Below, piece after piece: positions 9,784-18,589 of a stretch of DNA of 64,000 nucleotides (its first letter is position 1; each line of letters starts with the position of its first letter). Location: the NCBI GenBank assembly GCA_030323305.1, contig CP106741.1:315001-379000 (forward strand), read 5' to 3'. Position numbers and translations under genes: made by a program. Below the pieces are notes generated by a model, which did no database searches, was not told the origin of the DNA, and saw nothing but the letters and a program-made list of their open reading frames with translations. This DNA comes from Paenibacillus sp. CC-CFT747. Its GTDB lineage: Bacteria; Bacillota; Bacilli; Paenibacillales; NBRC-103111.

Positions 9784-11551
9784 CCGGGATTCAGCGGCCG
9801 GGCTTTCCGCGGGAATGGTGATGCTTACGACCGTACCGCACCCTTTGACGCTTCCGATGCGTAGTCCGTAAGGGGCACCGTAGTGCAGGCGGAGTCGGTC
9901 ATGCACGTTCGCCATCCCGATTCCGGTAAACCGTTCCTTCGAGGCTCTTCCCGTCCGTTCCGTCAGCACCCGGGCAAGCCTCTCCGGCTCTATGCCTACT
10001 CCGTTATCCCGGATAAGGAACCGCAGCCTCCCCCGCCGGACCGATGCCCGAAGTGTAATGCGGCCATTAGGCGTCTGCGTATTGGGCACAATGCCATGGA
10101 AGATGGCATTCTCCACGATCGGCTGCAGGGTCAGCTTCAGAATCGGGGAGGACAGAACATCCGGGTCAACTTCGGAGACGAATTCGAACTTTTCCCCATA
10201 TCTTGTTTTCTGAATCTGCATGTACTGGTGAAGGCCGGCCAGCTCCTCTTCCACCGTGACGAACTCGGACGATTTGTCGAAGGAGAAGGAGAGAACGCCC
10301 ACCAGGGAGCGGATGGTTTCCTTCACCTCCTCGGTCCGGTGCTGCCGGGCCAGGCTGCCGATGCAGGCCAGCGTATTGTACAGAAAATGCGGGGCGATCT
10401 GGCTTTGAAGCATCTTCAGCTCCAGCTCCTTCTTCCGTTCCTCCATCTGTTTCGTCTCGAGCAGGAGATTGCGGACGCGCTCCATCATCGCATTGTAGCT
10501 CTGGGTCAGCCGGCCGATTTCGTCCCCCGGGTTACGGTGATGTTGGGCACGACCTCCATGTCCCGCACCCGGTCCATCTTGGCCGCGAGCACCCGGATCG
10601 GACGCGTCATATACCGGGACATCGTGAACGTAATAAACAGCAGCACCCCGATCCATATCAGCGCGATCGTCTGGTAATTGCTGTAGAGCTTGGCCGTGCT
10701 CTGGTAAAAATATTGTTCCTTAATGAAGACATAGAGCGACCACCCGAGCCGGTTCTGGCGGTAGGTGACCACGGTCATGTCCCCTGACGGTCCCGTCTCC
10801 TCCGAATAACCGGCGGACCTCTCCGCCAATTTGCTTACAAAGGCATCCGGAAGCTCGGGGCTGTAGGTCCGCGGCTTATGAGGGAGGATCTCGCTTTCCT
10901 GGTCAAAGGTTACCACGGCCCCTTTGTCGGAGAGCACCACGAAGGTTTGGTAGCTGTCCGCCGTCAGCTCGGCGATTTTGCGGTTCAGCTTCTCCATGTC
11001 AAGCTCAATCACGGCTACGCCTACAGCCTCCCCTGCTTATCGCGGATGGACCGGAAGATGGCGACGGTACGCCCGGAGAGAGGAGACACGTAGGGCTGGG
11101 AGATGATGGAGCCCCAATTTTGCCGCGCCATAGCCTCATGCTCTTGTAATTTCGGATTTCCGATTATTTCATAGGTGAGCTGGGAATCGCAGAAGACCCG
11201 GCCGTCGGAACGCAGCAGGTACAGATGCTTCACCAGGGTGCTGTTGCTTTCGGTAAGGCTCCGCAAATATTTCTCGATAGACACCTCATTCCCGGTTGAG
11301 AGCAAAGGCGTGCTCTCGGAAAGAAGCTGAAGGATGTTCTGGCTGTTGTCGAGGTAGGTATCGAGAAACTGGTTGGTCCGGCCGGACAGCTTCCACGCAT
11401 CCGTCAGCATCTGTTCCTTGAACAGGCCGGCGGCGCGCGTGTAATTGTTGTAGACCAGCAGCCCCAGCATGGCCGAGGTCACCAGAAACAGAAAAAGGAA
11501 CTGCCGGGTGGCCAGACTCCAATTCCGGTAGCGGTGCAGCGTCATCTTCAT
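9766..11551 (-). CDS. Sensor histidine kinase, YesM family (frameshifted)
   Basis: Membrane sensor paired with the response regulator just upstream. One N-terminal membrane segment is followed by an extracellular sensing region, a second membrane segment, a HAMP linker and a His_kinase domain with the phosphoacceptor motif SQIAPHFLYNTLACIG and an ATPase domain (RDNGVGI). Restored length 595 residues. One base is missing at each of two sites, 11030-11033 and 10524-10528. The gene starts six bases after the regulator stop, so the two form one transcript. It probably senses the solute of the adjacent importer. Confidence 0.9.
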
Positions 11552-11557
11552 TCGGTC

Positions 11558-13105
11558 TCACCCTTTTTTGTATTCGGTTGGGGACACGCCCGTCCATTCC
11601 CGGAACATGGAAGTGAAATAGCGGTAGCTCGGAATGCCGACGGCTTCGGCAATCTCGTACACCCTCATCGTTGTGGTCTGGAGAAGCTCGGCGGCTTTCT
11701 CCATTCTTTTGCGGGTCATGTAATCATGGAAGGTTACGCCTGCCTCCTCCCGGAACAGCCGGCTCAGGTAATAAGGGCTGAGGCCGACCTGGGCCGCCAC
11801 CAGGCTGAGGGTGACGGGCTTATCCAGATGGGTGTCCAGGTAAGCCATGGCATCGCTGATCTCCTTCCGCGGCTTACGCCGGGCCTCTCCCGACTCCAGC
11901 TCCAGCACAAGCACCGCCGTCAGCTCGTTCAACGTTCTCGCCTGCTGAACGGAACGGCCGGTACCGGACAGCCGCTGCATGCCCGCGGCTTCCTTCAGCC
12001 ACTCCCTCCGCCACTCGGCCGCAAGCCCCTTCAGCATATCCGGAGGGAGCCGGTGCCTCGCCGCCCACCGCGGAAAATCGCTGCGGAGGCATTCGATCAG
12101 CTTCTCCCGGTTCCAGCTCGTCTTGCGAAGCCTCTCCTCCATCTCCCGGGAAGCCGCTTCGCCTGCTTCCGGAGAAGCCGGCGGCTGCGCGATAAAGACG
12201 CGGCTTGCGGAATCATAGAAGGGACCGGCCGGCTCGGCCAGCATCGCCTGGTAGCTCGCGAGAAAGTCTTCGGCCGTCCGGACCGGTTCGCTGACCAACC
12301 CGTAGAAGCGTACCGGATCGCCCAGGAAAGGCAGCCTAGCGGCAATCGCATCCTGAAGCGTGGAAGCGAGCTGGTCAAGCCGGCTCCGCAGCTGGGCGGC
12401 CGGAAGCGGACCGGCCTGCCCGAACAAGAGCACATACACCCCGTCCCGGGCCGGGATCCAGGCGAACGGAGCGGGAGCCTGCCGCTGCTCCAGCTCCGAC
12501 AGCTCCTCCTCGGTCTCTCTCTTGACCAGCACGGCGTTGTCGCGTCCCGCTTCCACATGCAGGACCGTTAGGCAGAGGGGGAGCCCTCCCGGATACAGCT
12601 CAAGGAGCTGCCTTTCCAGCCCCTGTGTCGGGCTGTCGGCCGAATGAAGCAGCCGGGCAAGCTTCTCCGATTGCGCCCACCGGCGGTCCTCGGCCTCCTT
12701 GCGCTGCAGCGACCGGTTCCGGAGCCAGGCTTCCTTTGCCTGCCCCAGCGCCCTTACGAGATCCGAATCCTCCATCATGACCTTGACCAAATAATCAACG
12801 GCTCCGAGCTTTACCGCCTCCCGGGCATAGGCAAACTCGGAATGACAGGTAAGCAGAATGACCTGGGTGTTCGGAAACTCCCGGCGCAGAAATCGGAAGA
12901 ATTCCAATCCGTCCATGACCGGCATGGTAATATCCGTCAGGACGATATCCGGCGAGAAGCTCCGGCAGAACCGAAGGGCTTCCTCTCCGTTCTCCGCCTC
13001 CCCGATCAGCTCCATGCCGTGCTCCTCCCAAGGAAAAAGCCGGAGCTCCTGCCGAAGGGGAAGCTCATCGTCTACGATCAGCACCGTCCGGACATCCTGG
13101 TCCAT
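11558..13105 (-). CDS. AraC-type two-component response regulator, YesN family
   Basis: Intact, ~515 residues. The N-terminal receiver has the acidic pair in VLIVDDE, the phosphoacceptor Asp in DIVLTDITMPVMDG and a conserved Lys in VDYLVK. A long middle region is followed by a C-terminal AraC DNA-binding domain (LSLVAAQVGLSPYYLSRLF and IAEAVGIPSYRYFTSMF). The ATG at 13105 follows AAAGGAGGAAG; earlier in-frame ATGs lie in the control region. It is first in a run with the kinase, two permeases and a binding protein, whose transcription it presumably activates. A cre-like site sits over its probable transcription start. Confidence 0.92.
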   Translation of the reverse strand: MDQDVRTVLIVDDELPLRQELRLFPWEEHGMELIGEAENGEEALRFCRSFSPDIVLTDITMPVMDGLEFFRFLRREFPNTQVILLTCHSEFAYAREAVKLGAVDYLVKVMMEDSDLVRALGQAKEAWLRNRSLQRKEAEDRRWAQSEKLARLLHSADSPTQGLERQLLELYPGGLPLCLTVLHVEAGRDNAVLVKRETEEELSELEQRQAPAPFAWIPARDGVYVLLFGQAGPLPAAQLRSRLDQLASTLQDAIAARLPFLGDPVRFYGLVSEPVRTAEDFLASYQAMLAEPAGPFYDSASRVFIAQPPASPEAGEAASREMEERLRKTSWNREKLIECLRSDFPRWAARHRLPPDMLKGLAAEWRREWLKEAAGMQRLSGTGRSVQQARTLNELTAVLVLELESGEARRKPRKEISDAMAYLDTHLDKPVTLSLVAAQVGLSPYYLSRLFREEAGVTFHDYMTRKRMEKAAELLQTTTMRVYEIAEAVGIPSYRYFTSMFREWTGVSPTEYKKG

Positions 13106-13145
13106 GGTCCTTCCTCCTTTGCATTTGGGCTTGCCTCTCCACTGA

Positions 13146-13159
13146 AGAAAGCGCTTACC
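13146..13159. promoter_or_regulatory. cre-like site (catabolite repression)
   Basis: AGAAAGCGCTTACC matches the CcpA consensus TGWAANCGNTNWCA at 12 of 14 positions. It lies immediately downstream of the putative -10 of the response-regulator gene, a position where CcpA would repress. Confidence 0.5.
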
Positions 13160-13163
13160 TTTC

Positions 13164-13191
13164 ATCATACCATAGGAAGCGGGTTCAGGAA
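13164..13191 (-). promoter_or_regulatory. Putative promoter of the response-regulator operon
   Basis: Minus-strand TATGAT at 13164-13169 and a weak TTCCTG at 13186-13191, spacing 16. The cre-like site follows at once. Confidence 0.4.
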
Positions 13192-13266
13192 TATGCACCG
13201 GATTTACAAAAATGTTCCAAATTTGCTGCCGATGGAACCTAGAGGGAGCAACCTTTAGGGGTTGCC

Positions 13267-13299
13267 CCGCATTCCGGAGTTCCCGCCGGGAATCGGGTG
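13267..13299. repeat. 33-base dispersed repeat (copy 1)
   Basis: Matches 30 of 33 bases with 21284-21316. Its core GTTCCCGCCGGGAATC is an imperfect inverted repeat. This copy is intergenic, between a terminator and an operon promoter. Confidence 0.5.
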
Positions 13300-13304
13300 A
13301 AATG

Positions 13305-13327
13305 AAAAACAGGCCTTCCGGCCTGTT
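13305..13327 (-). terminator. Terminator of the amidohydrolase-Rieske operon
   Basis: ACAGGCC / GGCCTGT stem followed on the minus strand by TTTTT. Confidence 0.8.
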
Positions 13328-13409
13328 CTCCCCTTCCTCTTTTCTCCAGCATCTTACTGGCCGCAGCCCCAATTATTCCGCTCCTTTAAGACCGGATCCA
13401 GGTCGCCGC

Positions 13410-13769
13410 TTACTGGTCTCCCACCCGAACATAGATTCCTTCCTCGTCCGTCTCCACCGGAAATCCCCGCAGCTTGGCTTTGCTGCCGGCCGCCAGGTGA
13501 CGCCCGCTCACCAGATCGAATTCCCAGCCGTGCCAAGGACAGCGCAGCACCTGATTCTCCATGCCGTACTCGTAGGCATACACCGCGGACGGCAGCTTGG
13601 TCCCGCGGATGGGACCTGCACAAACCGGAGCCGCCGCATGCGGGCAGACGTTGCGCCAAGCGTAATAGACCCCGTCCACCCGAAACAGGCCGACCTCCAT
13701 TTCCTTCACCTTCACGATGAGCTTGCCGCCGTCGGGCAAAGCATCCGGTTCCGCCACTTTTATTCGCAT
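13410..13769 (-). CDS. Rieske [2Fe-2S] ferredoxin-like protein
   Basis: Intact, 119 residues, with both Rieske cluster motifs: CPHAAAP (Cys-x-His) and CPWHGWEF (Cys-x-x-His). Size and motifs match stand-alone Rieske ferredoxins that pass electrons to oxygenases, but no oxygenase gene is nearby. The ATG overlaps the end of the amidohydrolase gene, so the two are translationally coupled and probably act on the same substrate. The last gene of an operon that begins with sugar-type ABC permeases. It could instead supply electrons to an enzyme encoded elsewhere. Confidence 0.88.
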   Translation of the reverse strand: MRIKVAEPDALPDGGKLIVKVKEMEVGLFRVDGVYYAWRNVCPHAAAPVCAGPIRGTKLPSAVYAYEYGMENQVLRCPWHGWEFDLVSGRHLAAGSKAKLRGFPVETDEEGIYVRVGDQ

Positions 13770-14854
13770 GCGGGAGCAGCCCCTTTCCCTCCGGCAGCGG
13801 GAGATGGTACAGCTCCGCCGCATTGAGACCGAGAATACGGCGGCGCATCTCCCGGGGCAAGCCGTTCAGCACGATCTTCGGATTATCGAAGTCCCAGTGC
13901 GGGTAATCGGACGAGAACATCGCGATCCGCTCCGCCTGCATCATCTCAAAAATTTGCACCAGATGCTCCGGCTTATCCGGCTCCTCGATCGGCTGGGTCG
14001 TCAGCCGCACATGCTCCAGAATGTATTCCGACGGCAGTCTCTTGAGCCATGGTGTCGTGTCGCGCAGCGCCTTGTAGTTTTTGTTCATTCTCCACATCAG
14101 ATGGGGAAGCCAGGCGATGCCTCCTTCGATGGCAACGAATTTCAGCTTAGGGTATTTCTCAAAGACGCCTTCGCACACCAGACTGTTGATATGAGTCATA
14201 AAATTAGCCGGCAAAATATTGTGCCACTCCATATAGCGTGTCGGATAGCCGGAAGGGGTAGGAGCGCCGGCGATCCCCTTCCCTTCGGTTCCCGGATGTA
14301 TGGCGACGGGTAACCCGTTCCGTTCGGCCGCCTCATAGATCGGATGGTAAAAGCGGTTGCCGTAAGGCATTCGGGCTCCGCTGCCCATGACGACCTGCAC
14401 CATATCCGGATGCCGGGCCATCCGGTCGATCTCCTTGGCGGCCTCGGCCGGATCCGAATGATTAATTTGGACGGAGCCCTTGAATTTCGGACTTGCCTTC
14501 AGCCACGTATCCGTCAGCCAATCGTTGAAGGCGGCGGCTACGGCCGTGGCGTAATCCGGGTCGGCGTGAAGCGAGAGGCCCTGTTCTCCTCCCCGTCAAT
14601 ACGGCAAAGTCGATGGCATTCGGCTCCATATAATGCTTCAGGACAAAACGGGGGTCGCTGCCGGCCGGACCGCCGCTATCGGGAACGGCGTCCTGCCGCA
14701 GCACGCCGACAGGCGAATAATACTGGCCGTGGACGCCGATTCCGCTTTCCAGCCACTGCTGGTGCCATACTTTCGGCAAGTACGGCACCAAATCCTTCAG
14801 CCGTCCCAGCGTATTATGGACGTCGGCATCGATAATGAATGGGTCCGCCCGCAT
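13760..14854 (-). CDS. Amidohydrolase-2 family protein, ACMSD-like (frameshifted)
   Basis: Restored length 365 residues. Metal-binding features of the amidohydrolase-2 barrel are visible: IIDADVHN at the N-terminus, AIHPGTEG in the middle and SSDYPHWDFD near the end. Relatives decarboxylate or hydrolyse aromatic or muconate-type acids (ACMSD, gamma-resorcylate decarboxylase); the exact reaction cannot be inferred. Two bases are missing at 14591-14594 and one at 13780-13783. Repair yields LTGGGEQGLSLHADPDYA and a stop overlapping the Rieske start. The ATG at 14854 follows AAAGGAGGG. It lies 33 bases after the binding-protein gene, in the same operon. Confidence 0.88.
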
Positions 14855-14887
14855 CCGGATGCCCTCCTTTCGTAAGGTGCCCGTTCT

Positions 14888-16462
14888 TTATTTGATATTA
14901 TAGGTGCGCTTATAGGCGGTATTGTACATCTTGAGCAGATCGTCGGCGCCGAGCTTCTTGGCCTGATCCAAAAATTGCTGGAAGGTCGTGTCGTTGATCG
15001 GGGTTTTGCCTACAACAAATTCCGTAATTTGCTGCTCCAGATATTTGGTCAGCGGTGTCAGCTTCGACTTCTCGAGATCCAACTCCTCCGTCGTCTTGAC
15101 CATCGCTTTCGGAGCCGGAATAATGAACGGTTCGTAGCTCTTATTGATCGCCTTGCTCTTGTCGTCCAGGCTTCTCTCCCACGTTTCCCTCGCCAGTGCG
15201 TTGTTCAAGGAAATGTTGTCGTACCAGACCCCGAAGTCCCGCCGAAGCGCGACGTACGGGCTCGCCCCGAACTCCTTCATATAAACGGGTTTGCCGTTCT
15301 CTACCGTATACGATTTGCCCTCGATGCCGAGGGACAAATAGTTGGTGCCCTCTTCGCTAACGAGGTAATCCAGGAACTTGACGGCTCTTTCCTTGTCCTT
15401 GACCTTGGCCGAGATGGCGCGGCCCGACGAGCCCACGACCGGTCTCGAGAACTGGTAAGGCTTGATGCCGCCCGCGGCGATCTCCGGCAGCGCATCCAGA
15501 TTGAAATCGGGAGCCGCCCCGGCCTTCTTCGCTTTATCCAGCAGCGGGTTCACTTCCGCTTTCCACCAATAAGTGACGGATGACTTCCCTTTCAAGAACC
15601 GTTCTTCCCATTGGGCACCGGTGAGCAGGTAAAATTCAGGATCCAGCAGCTTCTCGCTGTACAGCTTGTTCATATAGACGAGCGCGTCTTTATAGCCCTT
15701 CTGGTAGGGGGCGAATTCGTATTGCTCGGCTGTAGGAGTTTTGTTGAAAAATCCGGCTATGCCGGTAAACATTTTACCGAAAACGGTATACATCCCCACA
15801 TCGCTGGTGGCCGGTGTATTGAAGCTGAGCGGATAGCTGTCCGGCTCCTTTGCCTTCAGCGCTTTCAGGAATTGGTAGAATTCATCCAGATTGGCTGGCG
15901 CCTTCAGGCTATATTTATCCATCAAATCCTTGCGCGCCATCCAAATATAGTTGAAGCCTTTGCCGGCCGCATCTCCTTCCAGCACGGGCACGTCGTAAAG
16001 GCCCCCGTCCGCGCCGGTCGCGAGCGCCTTCGCTTCCGGATACGTGTCGTAAAACTTTTTCAAATTGGGAGCGATATTCAAATAATCCTTCAGGTTCAGA
16101 AACACCTTCTCGGGCCCGTTCTCCCGCGCCTCCTGGTTCGACGGCTGAATGAAATCGGTTACGGTATTCGTCGCAATCATAATTTGCCGCTTCTCCGTAA
16201 GCCCCTCCTGGCTGACCACCTGCCAATCCACCTTGACTCCCGTCTTCGCTTCGATTTCCTTGAAAATTTCCCAGTCCGTCTTCACCTTGCCTTCCGGACG
16301 ATCGTACACGAGCCAGGTGAACGTAATCGGCTTGGCTGGCCCCGAATCCGTTCCCTTCCCCTTACCCGCCGCATTATCCTTGCCGGTGCAGCCCGCCGCA
16401 AGTCCGCCTAGAATGACAGTTGCCATGGTGACGGCCATCGTTCTTCTCGTTCTCTTCTTCAC
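14888..16462 (-). CDS. ABC importer solute-binding lipoprotein
   Basis: Intact, 524 residues. Signal peptide with lipobox (LGGLAAGC), then a family 1 binding protein of the YtcQ/LplA type (ITFTWLVYDRPEGKVKTDW; WMARKDLMDKYSLKAPANLD). GTG start at 16462 with GGGAGGG upstream. It follows the two permease genes and precedes the amidohydrolase and Rieske genes, so its ligand is probably the compound those enzymes process or a glycoside of it. That is inference from context. Confidence 0.93.
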   Translation of the reverse strand: MKKRTRRTMAVTMATVILGGLAAGCTGKDNAAGKGKGTDSGPAKPITFTWLVYDRPEGKVKTDWEIFKEIEAKTGVKVDWQVVSQEGLTEKRQIMIATNTVTDFIQPSNQEARENGPEKVFLNLKDYLNIAPNLKKFYDTYPEAKALATGADGGLYDVPVLEGDAAGKGFNYIWMARKDLMDKYSLKAPANLDEFYQFLKALKAKEPDSYPLSFNTPATSDVGMYTVFGKMFTGIAGFFNKTPTAEQYEFAPYQKGYKDALVYMNKLYSEKLLDPEFYLLTGAQWEERFLKGKSSVTYWWKAEVNPLLDKAKKAGAAPDFNLDALPEIAAGGIKPYQFSRPVVGSSGRAISAKVKDKERAVKFLDYLVSEEGTNYLSLGIEGKSYTVENGKPVYMKEFGASPYVALRRDFGVWYDNISLNNALARETWERSLDDKSKAINKSYEPFIIPAPKAMVKTTEELDLEKSKLTPLTKYLEQQITEFVVGKTPINDTTFQQFLDQAKKLGADDLLKMYNTAYKRTYNIK

Positions 16463-16556
16463 CTGCGTACCCTCCCGTGAAACAGAATAGATAACCTTCT
16501 ATAGAAATAGATCCTTGGAGGATCTAGCCTATCGCCGACAAGCCCTTCTTGTTCGC

Positions 16557-17417
16557 CTACCCTTTGATTCCACCGATCATAGCGCCCTGCACGAAATATT
16601 TCTGGACAAACGGATACACGCACAAAATCGGCACGGTGGCGATCATGATCATGGCGTACTTCAGCGTTTCGATGTAAGACGTATTGCCTTCTCCCTGAAC
16701 GTTGGAGCTCGAAATGATAATGTTGCGGATTACGATCTGCAGCGGATACAGGCTCCGGTCGTTCAAGTAAATAAGGGCGTCGAAGAAGGAATTCCACTGG
16801 TTGACGGCCGTGAACAGGCCGATCGAAACGAGCACCGGAACCGACAGCGGCAGGACGATGCGGAGAAAGACCTGGAGCGAGCCGCAGCCGTCGATGGTGG
16901 CCGAATCCTCGAGCTCCGCCGGAAGCGCCGCGAAGAACGTGCGCATGATGAACAAATACCAGGTGCTGACCAGCGAGGGAAGCACGATCGCCCAGATCGA
17001 GTTCAATAAGCCCAAATGCTGCACCACGAGAAAGGTCGGGATCATCCCGCCGCTGAACAGCAGCGTGAACGCGGCCATCAGCAGGATCCACTTGCGGCCG
17101 GGCAGCCAGCTTTTGGCCAGCGGATACGCCATGCAGCCCGTTACGAGGAGCGAGAAGAACGTCTGAACAGCGGTATACCGAATCGTATTCCAGTAGCTGA
17201 TCCAAATATCGGGATTGACGACAAGCCGGTTATACGCTTCCAGGTTGATCGATTTCGGCCACAGGACGACCTGTCCGCTCACCACCATGGCATTATCGCT
17301 GATCGAGGCGGAGAACACGTAGACCAGCGGATACACCATGATCACCACAAGCAGCAGCATGAAAACGGTATTAAGGACGTCGAACAGCTTGGAACCAAAG
17401 CTCGATTTAATTTTCAT
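16557..17417 (-). CDS. Sugar-type ABC importer permease, LplC/YtcP type
   Basis: Intact, 286 residues, six membrane spans, EAA loop ELEDSATIDGCGSLQVFLRI, and the usual MIGGIKG end. It lies 15 bases after the partner permease and 94 bases before the binding-protein start. No ATPase is encoded nearby. Confidence 0.93.
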   Translation of the reverse strand: MKIKSSFGSKLFDVLNTVFMLLLVVIMVYPLVYVFSASISDNAMVVSGQVVLWPKSINLEAYNRLVVNPDIWISYWNTIRYTAVQTFFSLLVTGCMAYPLAKSWLPGRKWILLMAAFTLLFSGGMIPTFLVVQHLGLLNSIWAIVLPSLVSTWYLFIMRTFFAALPAELEDSATIDGCGSLQVFLRIVLPLSVPVLVSIGLFTAVNQWNSFFDALIYLNDRSLYPLQIVIRNIIISSSNVQGEGNTSYIETLKYAMIMIATVPILCVYPFVQKYFVQGAMIGGIKG

Positions 17418-17432
17418 AACGGCGCCCCTCCT

Positions 17433-18398
17433 TTACCAAAGGCTCGATTCCGAATATTTGCGGACAATCCGGTTTGCCGTGACGACGAGCAGGAACCCGA
17501 TCGCCGCTTGGAACAAGCCGACGGCTGTGGCAAAGCTGAAATCGGCGGACAGGATGCCCCGGCGGTACACGAATGTGTTCAGGACGTCTGCCGTCTCGTA
17601 GGTCATCGGATTGTAGAGCAGGATGATTTTTTGAAAGCCCGTTTCCATAAAATGTCCCAGCGTCAGCACGAACAGAACGATCATAACCGGATACATGCCG
17701 ACGAGTGTAACGTGCCGCATTTGCTGAAACCGGTTGGCCCCGTCCATCTTGGCCGCTTCGTACAGAGTCGGATCTACGCCCGCGATCGCCGCCAAATAGA
17801 GAATCGTGCCCCAGCCCGCCGTCTGCCAAATTTCCGAGCCGACATAGATGGTCCGGAACCACTCCGGCAGCCCGAGAAACAAAATCGGTTCGATCCCGAA
17901 CCATCCGAGCAGGTGGTTGACAATTCCAGTCTGCTGGGACAGGAAGGTGACCATAATTCCGGCGATGACGACAGTGGACAGGAAATGAGGCATATAGCTT
18001 ACGCTTTGCACGAGTCCTTTAAAGCGCCGATTCCGGATTTCGTGAAACAGCAGAGCCAGAAGGATGGGCACCGGAAACCGAAACAGCAGATCGTATACGT
18101 TCAGCAATATCGTGTTACGGATGAGCTTCCAGGCATCCGGGGTATTGTAGAAGAAATCCACGAAATGCTTAAAGCCGACAAATTTACTTCCGGTAATGCC
18201 GCGCCCGATCGAGAAGTTCTGAAAAGCGATGATAATCCCGTACATCGGCACGTATTTAAAAATCACGTAGTACAGAATGCCGGGAAGCATAAGCAAATAC
18301 AGTACCTTATGCTTTCTAACCATATAGAGGACGCGGTGGAATCCTTTTCTGCCCGCGACGGCGGCGGTATGCGTCTTCGTCAAATTCGGCTGCTGCAT
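17433..18398 (-). CDS. Sugar-type ABC importer permease, LplB type
   Basis: Intact, 321 residues. LplB features include YLLMLPGILYYVIFKYVPM, IIIAFQNFSIGRG and the EAA loop LYEAAKMDGANRFQQMRHVT, ending in SESSLW. I chose the ATG at 18398, with GGGAGG nine bases upstream, over an ATG 14 codons earlier that lacks a ribosome site. First gene of the importer-amidohydrolase-Rieske operon. The regulator gene just upstream on the same strand ends in its own terminator. Confidence 0.92.
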   Translation of the reverse strand: MQQPNLTKTHTAAVAGRKGFHRVLYMVRKHKVLYLLMLPGILYYVIFKYVPMYGIIIAFQNFSIGRGITGSKFVGFKHFVDFFYNTPDAWKLIRNTILLNVYDLLFRFPVPILLALLFHEIRNRRFKGLVQSVSYMPHFLSTVVIAGIMVTFLSQQTGIVNHLLGWFGIEPILFLGLPEWFRTIYVGSEIWQTAGWGTILYLAAIAGVDPTLYEAAKMDGANRFQQMRHVTLVGMYPVMIVLFVLTLGHFMETGFQKIILLYNPMTYETADVLNTFVYRRGILSADFSFATAVGLFQAAIGFLLVVTANRIVRKYSESSLW

Positions 18399-18554
18399 GG
18401 ACAATGGCCTCCCTCCCTGAACGAGCATATTGCGCCTCAAAAGCTGCCTTGGCCTCCACTATACGAATGGCGTAGCCCCGGGTAAAGCATCGTCTTTTCC
18501 GCAAGTCTCCTTTTTGCATGACGGACTTCGGTAAGGGATGACGGGAGGGAATGC

Positions 18555-18589
18555 GAAAAAAATGAGACTTCGCAAAAAAGAAGTCTCAG
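18555..18589 (-). terminator. Terminator of the membrane AraC regulator
   Basis: TGAGACTTC / GAAGTCTCA stem with an 8-base loop, followed on the minus strand by TTTTTTT; the stop codon lies inside the stem. Confidence 0.85.

Noticed and set aside
17016..18485. Long rightward open frame of 489 codons
   Set aside because: It lies opposite two intact permease genes with clear family motifs. Its translation is low-complexity and rich in Asp, His, Gln and Arg, as expected for the antisense of membrane-protein codons in GC-rich DNA.
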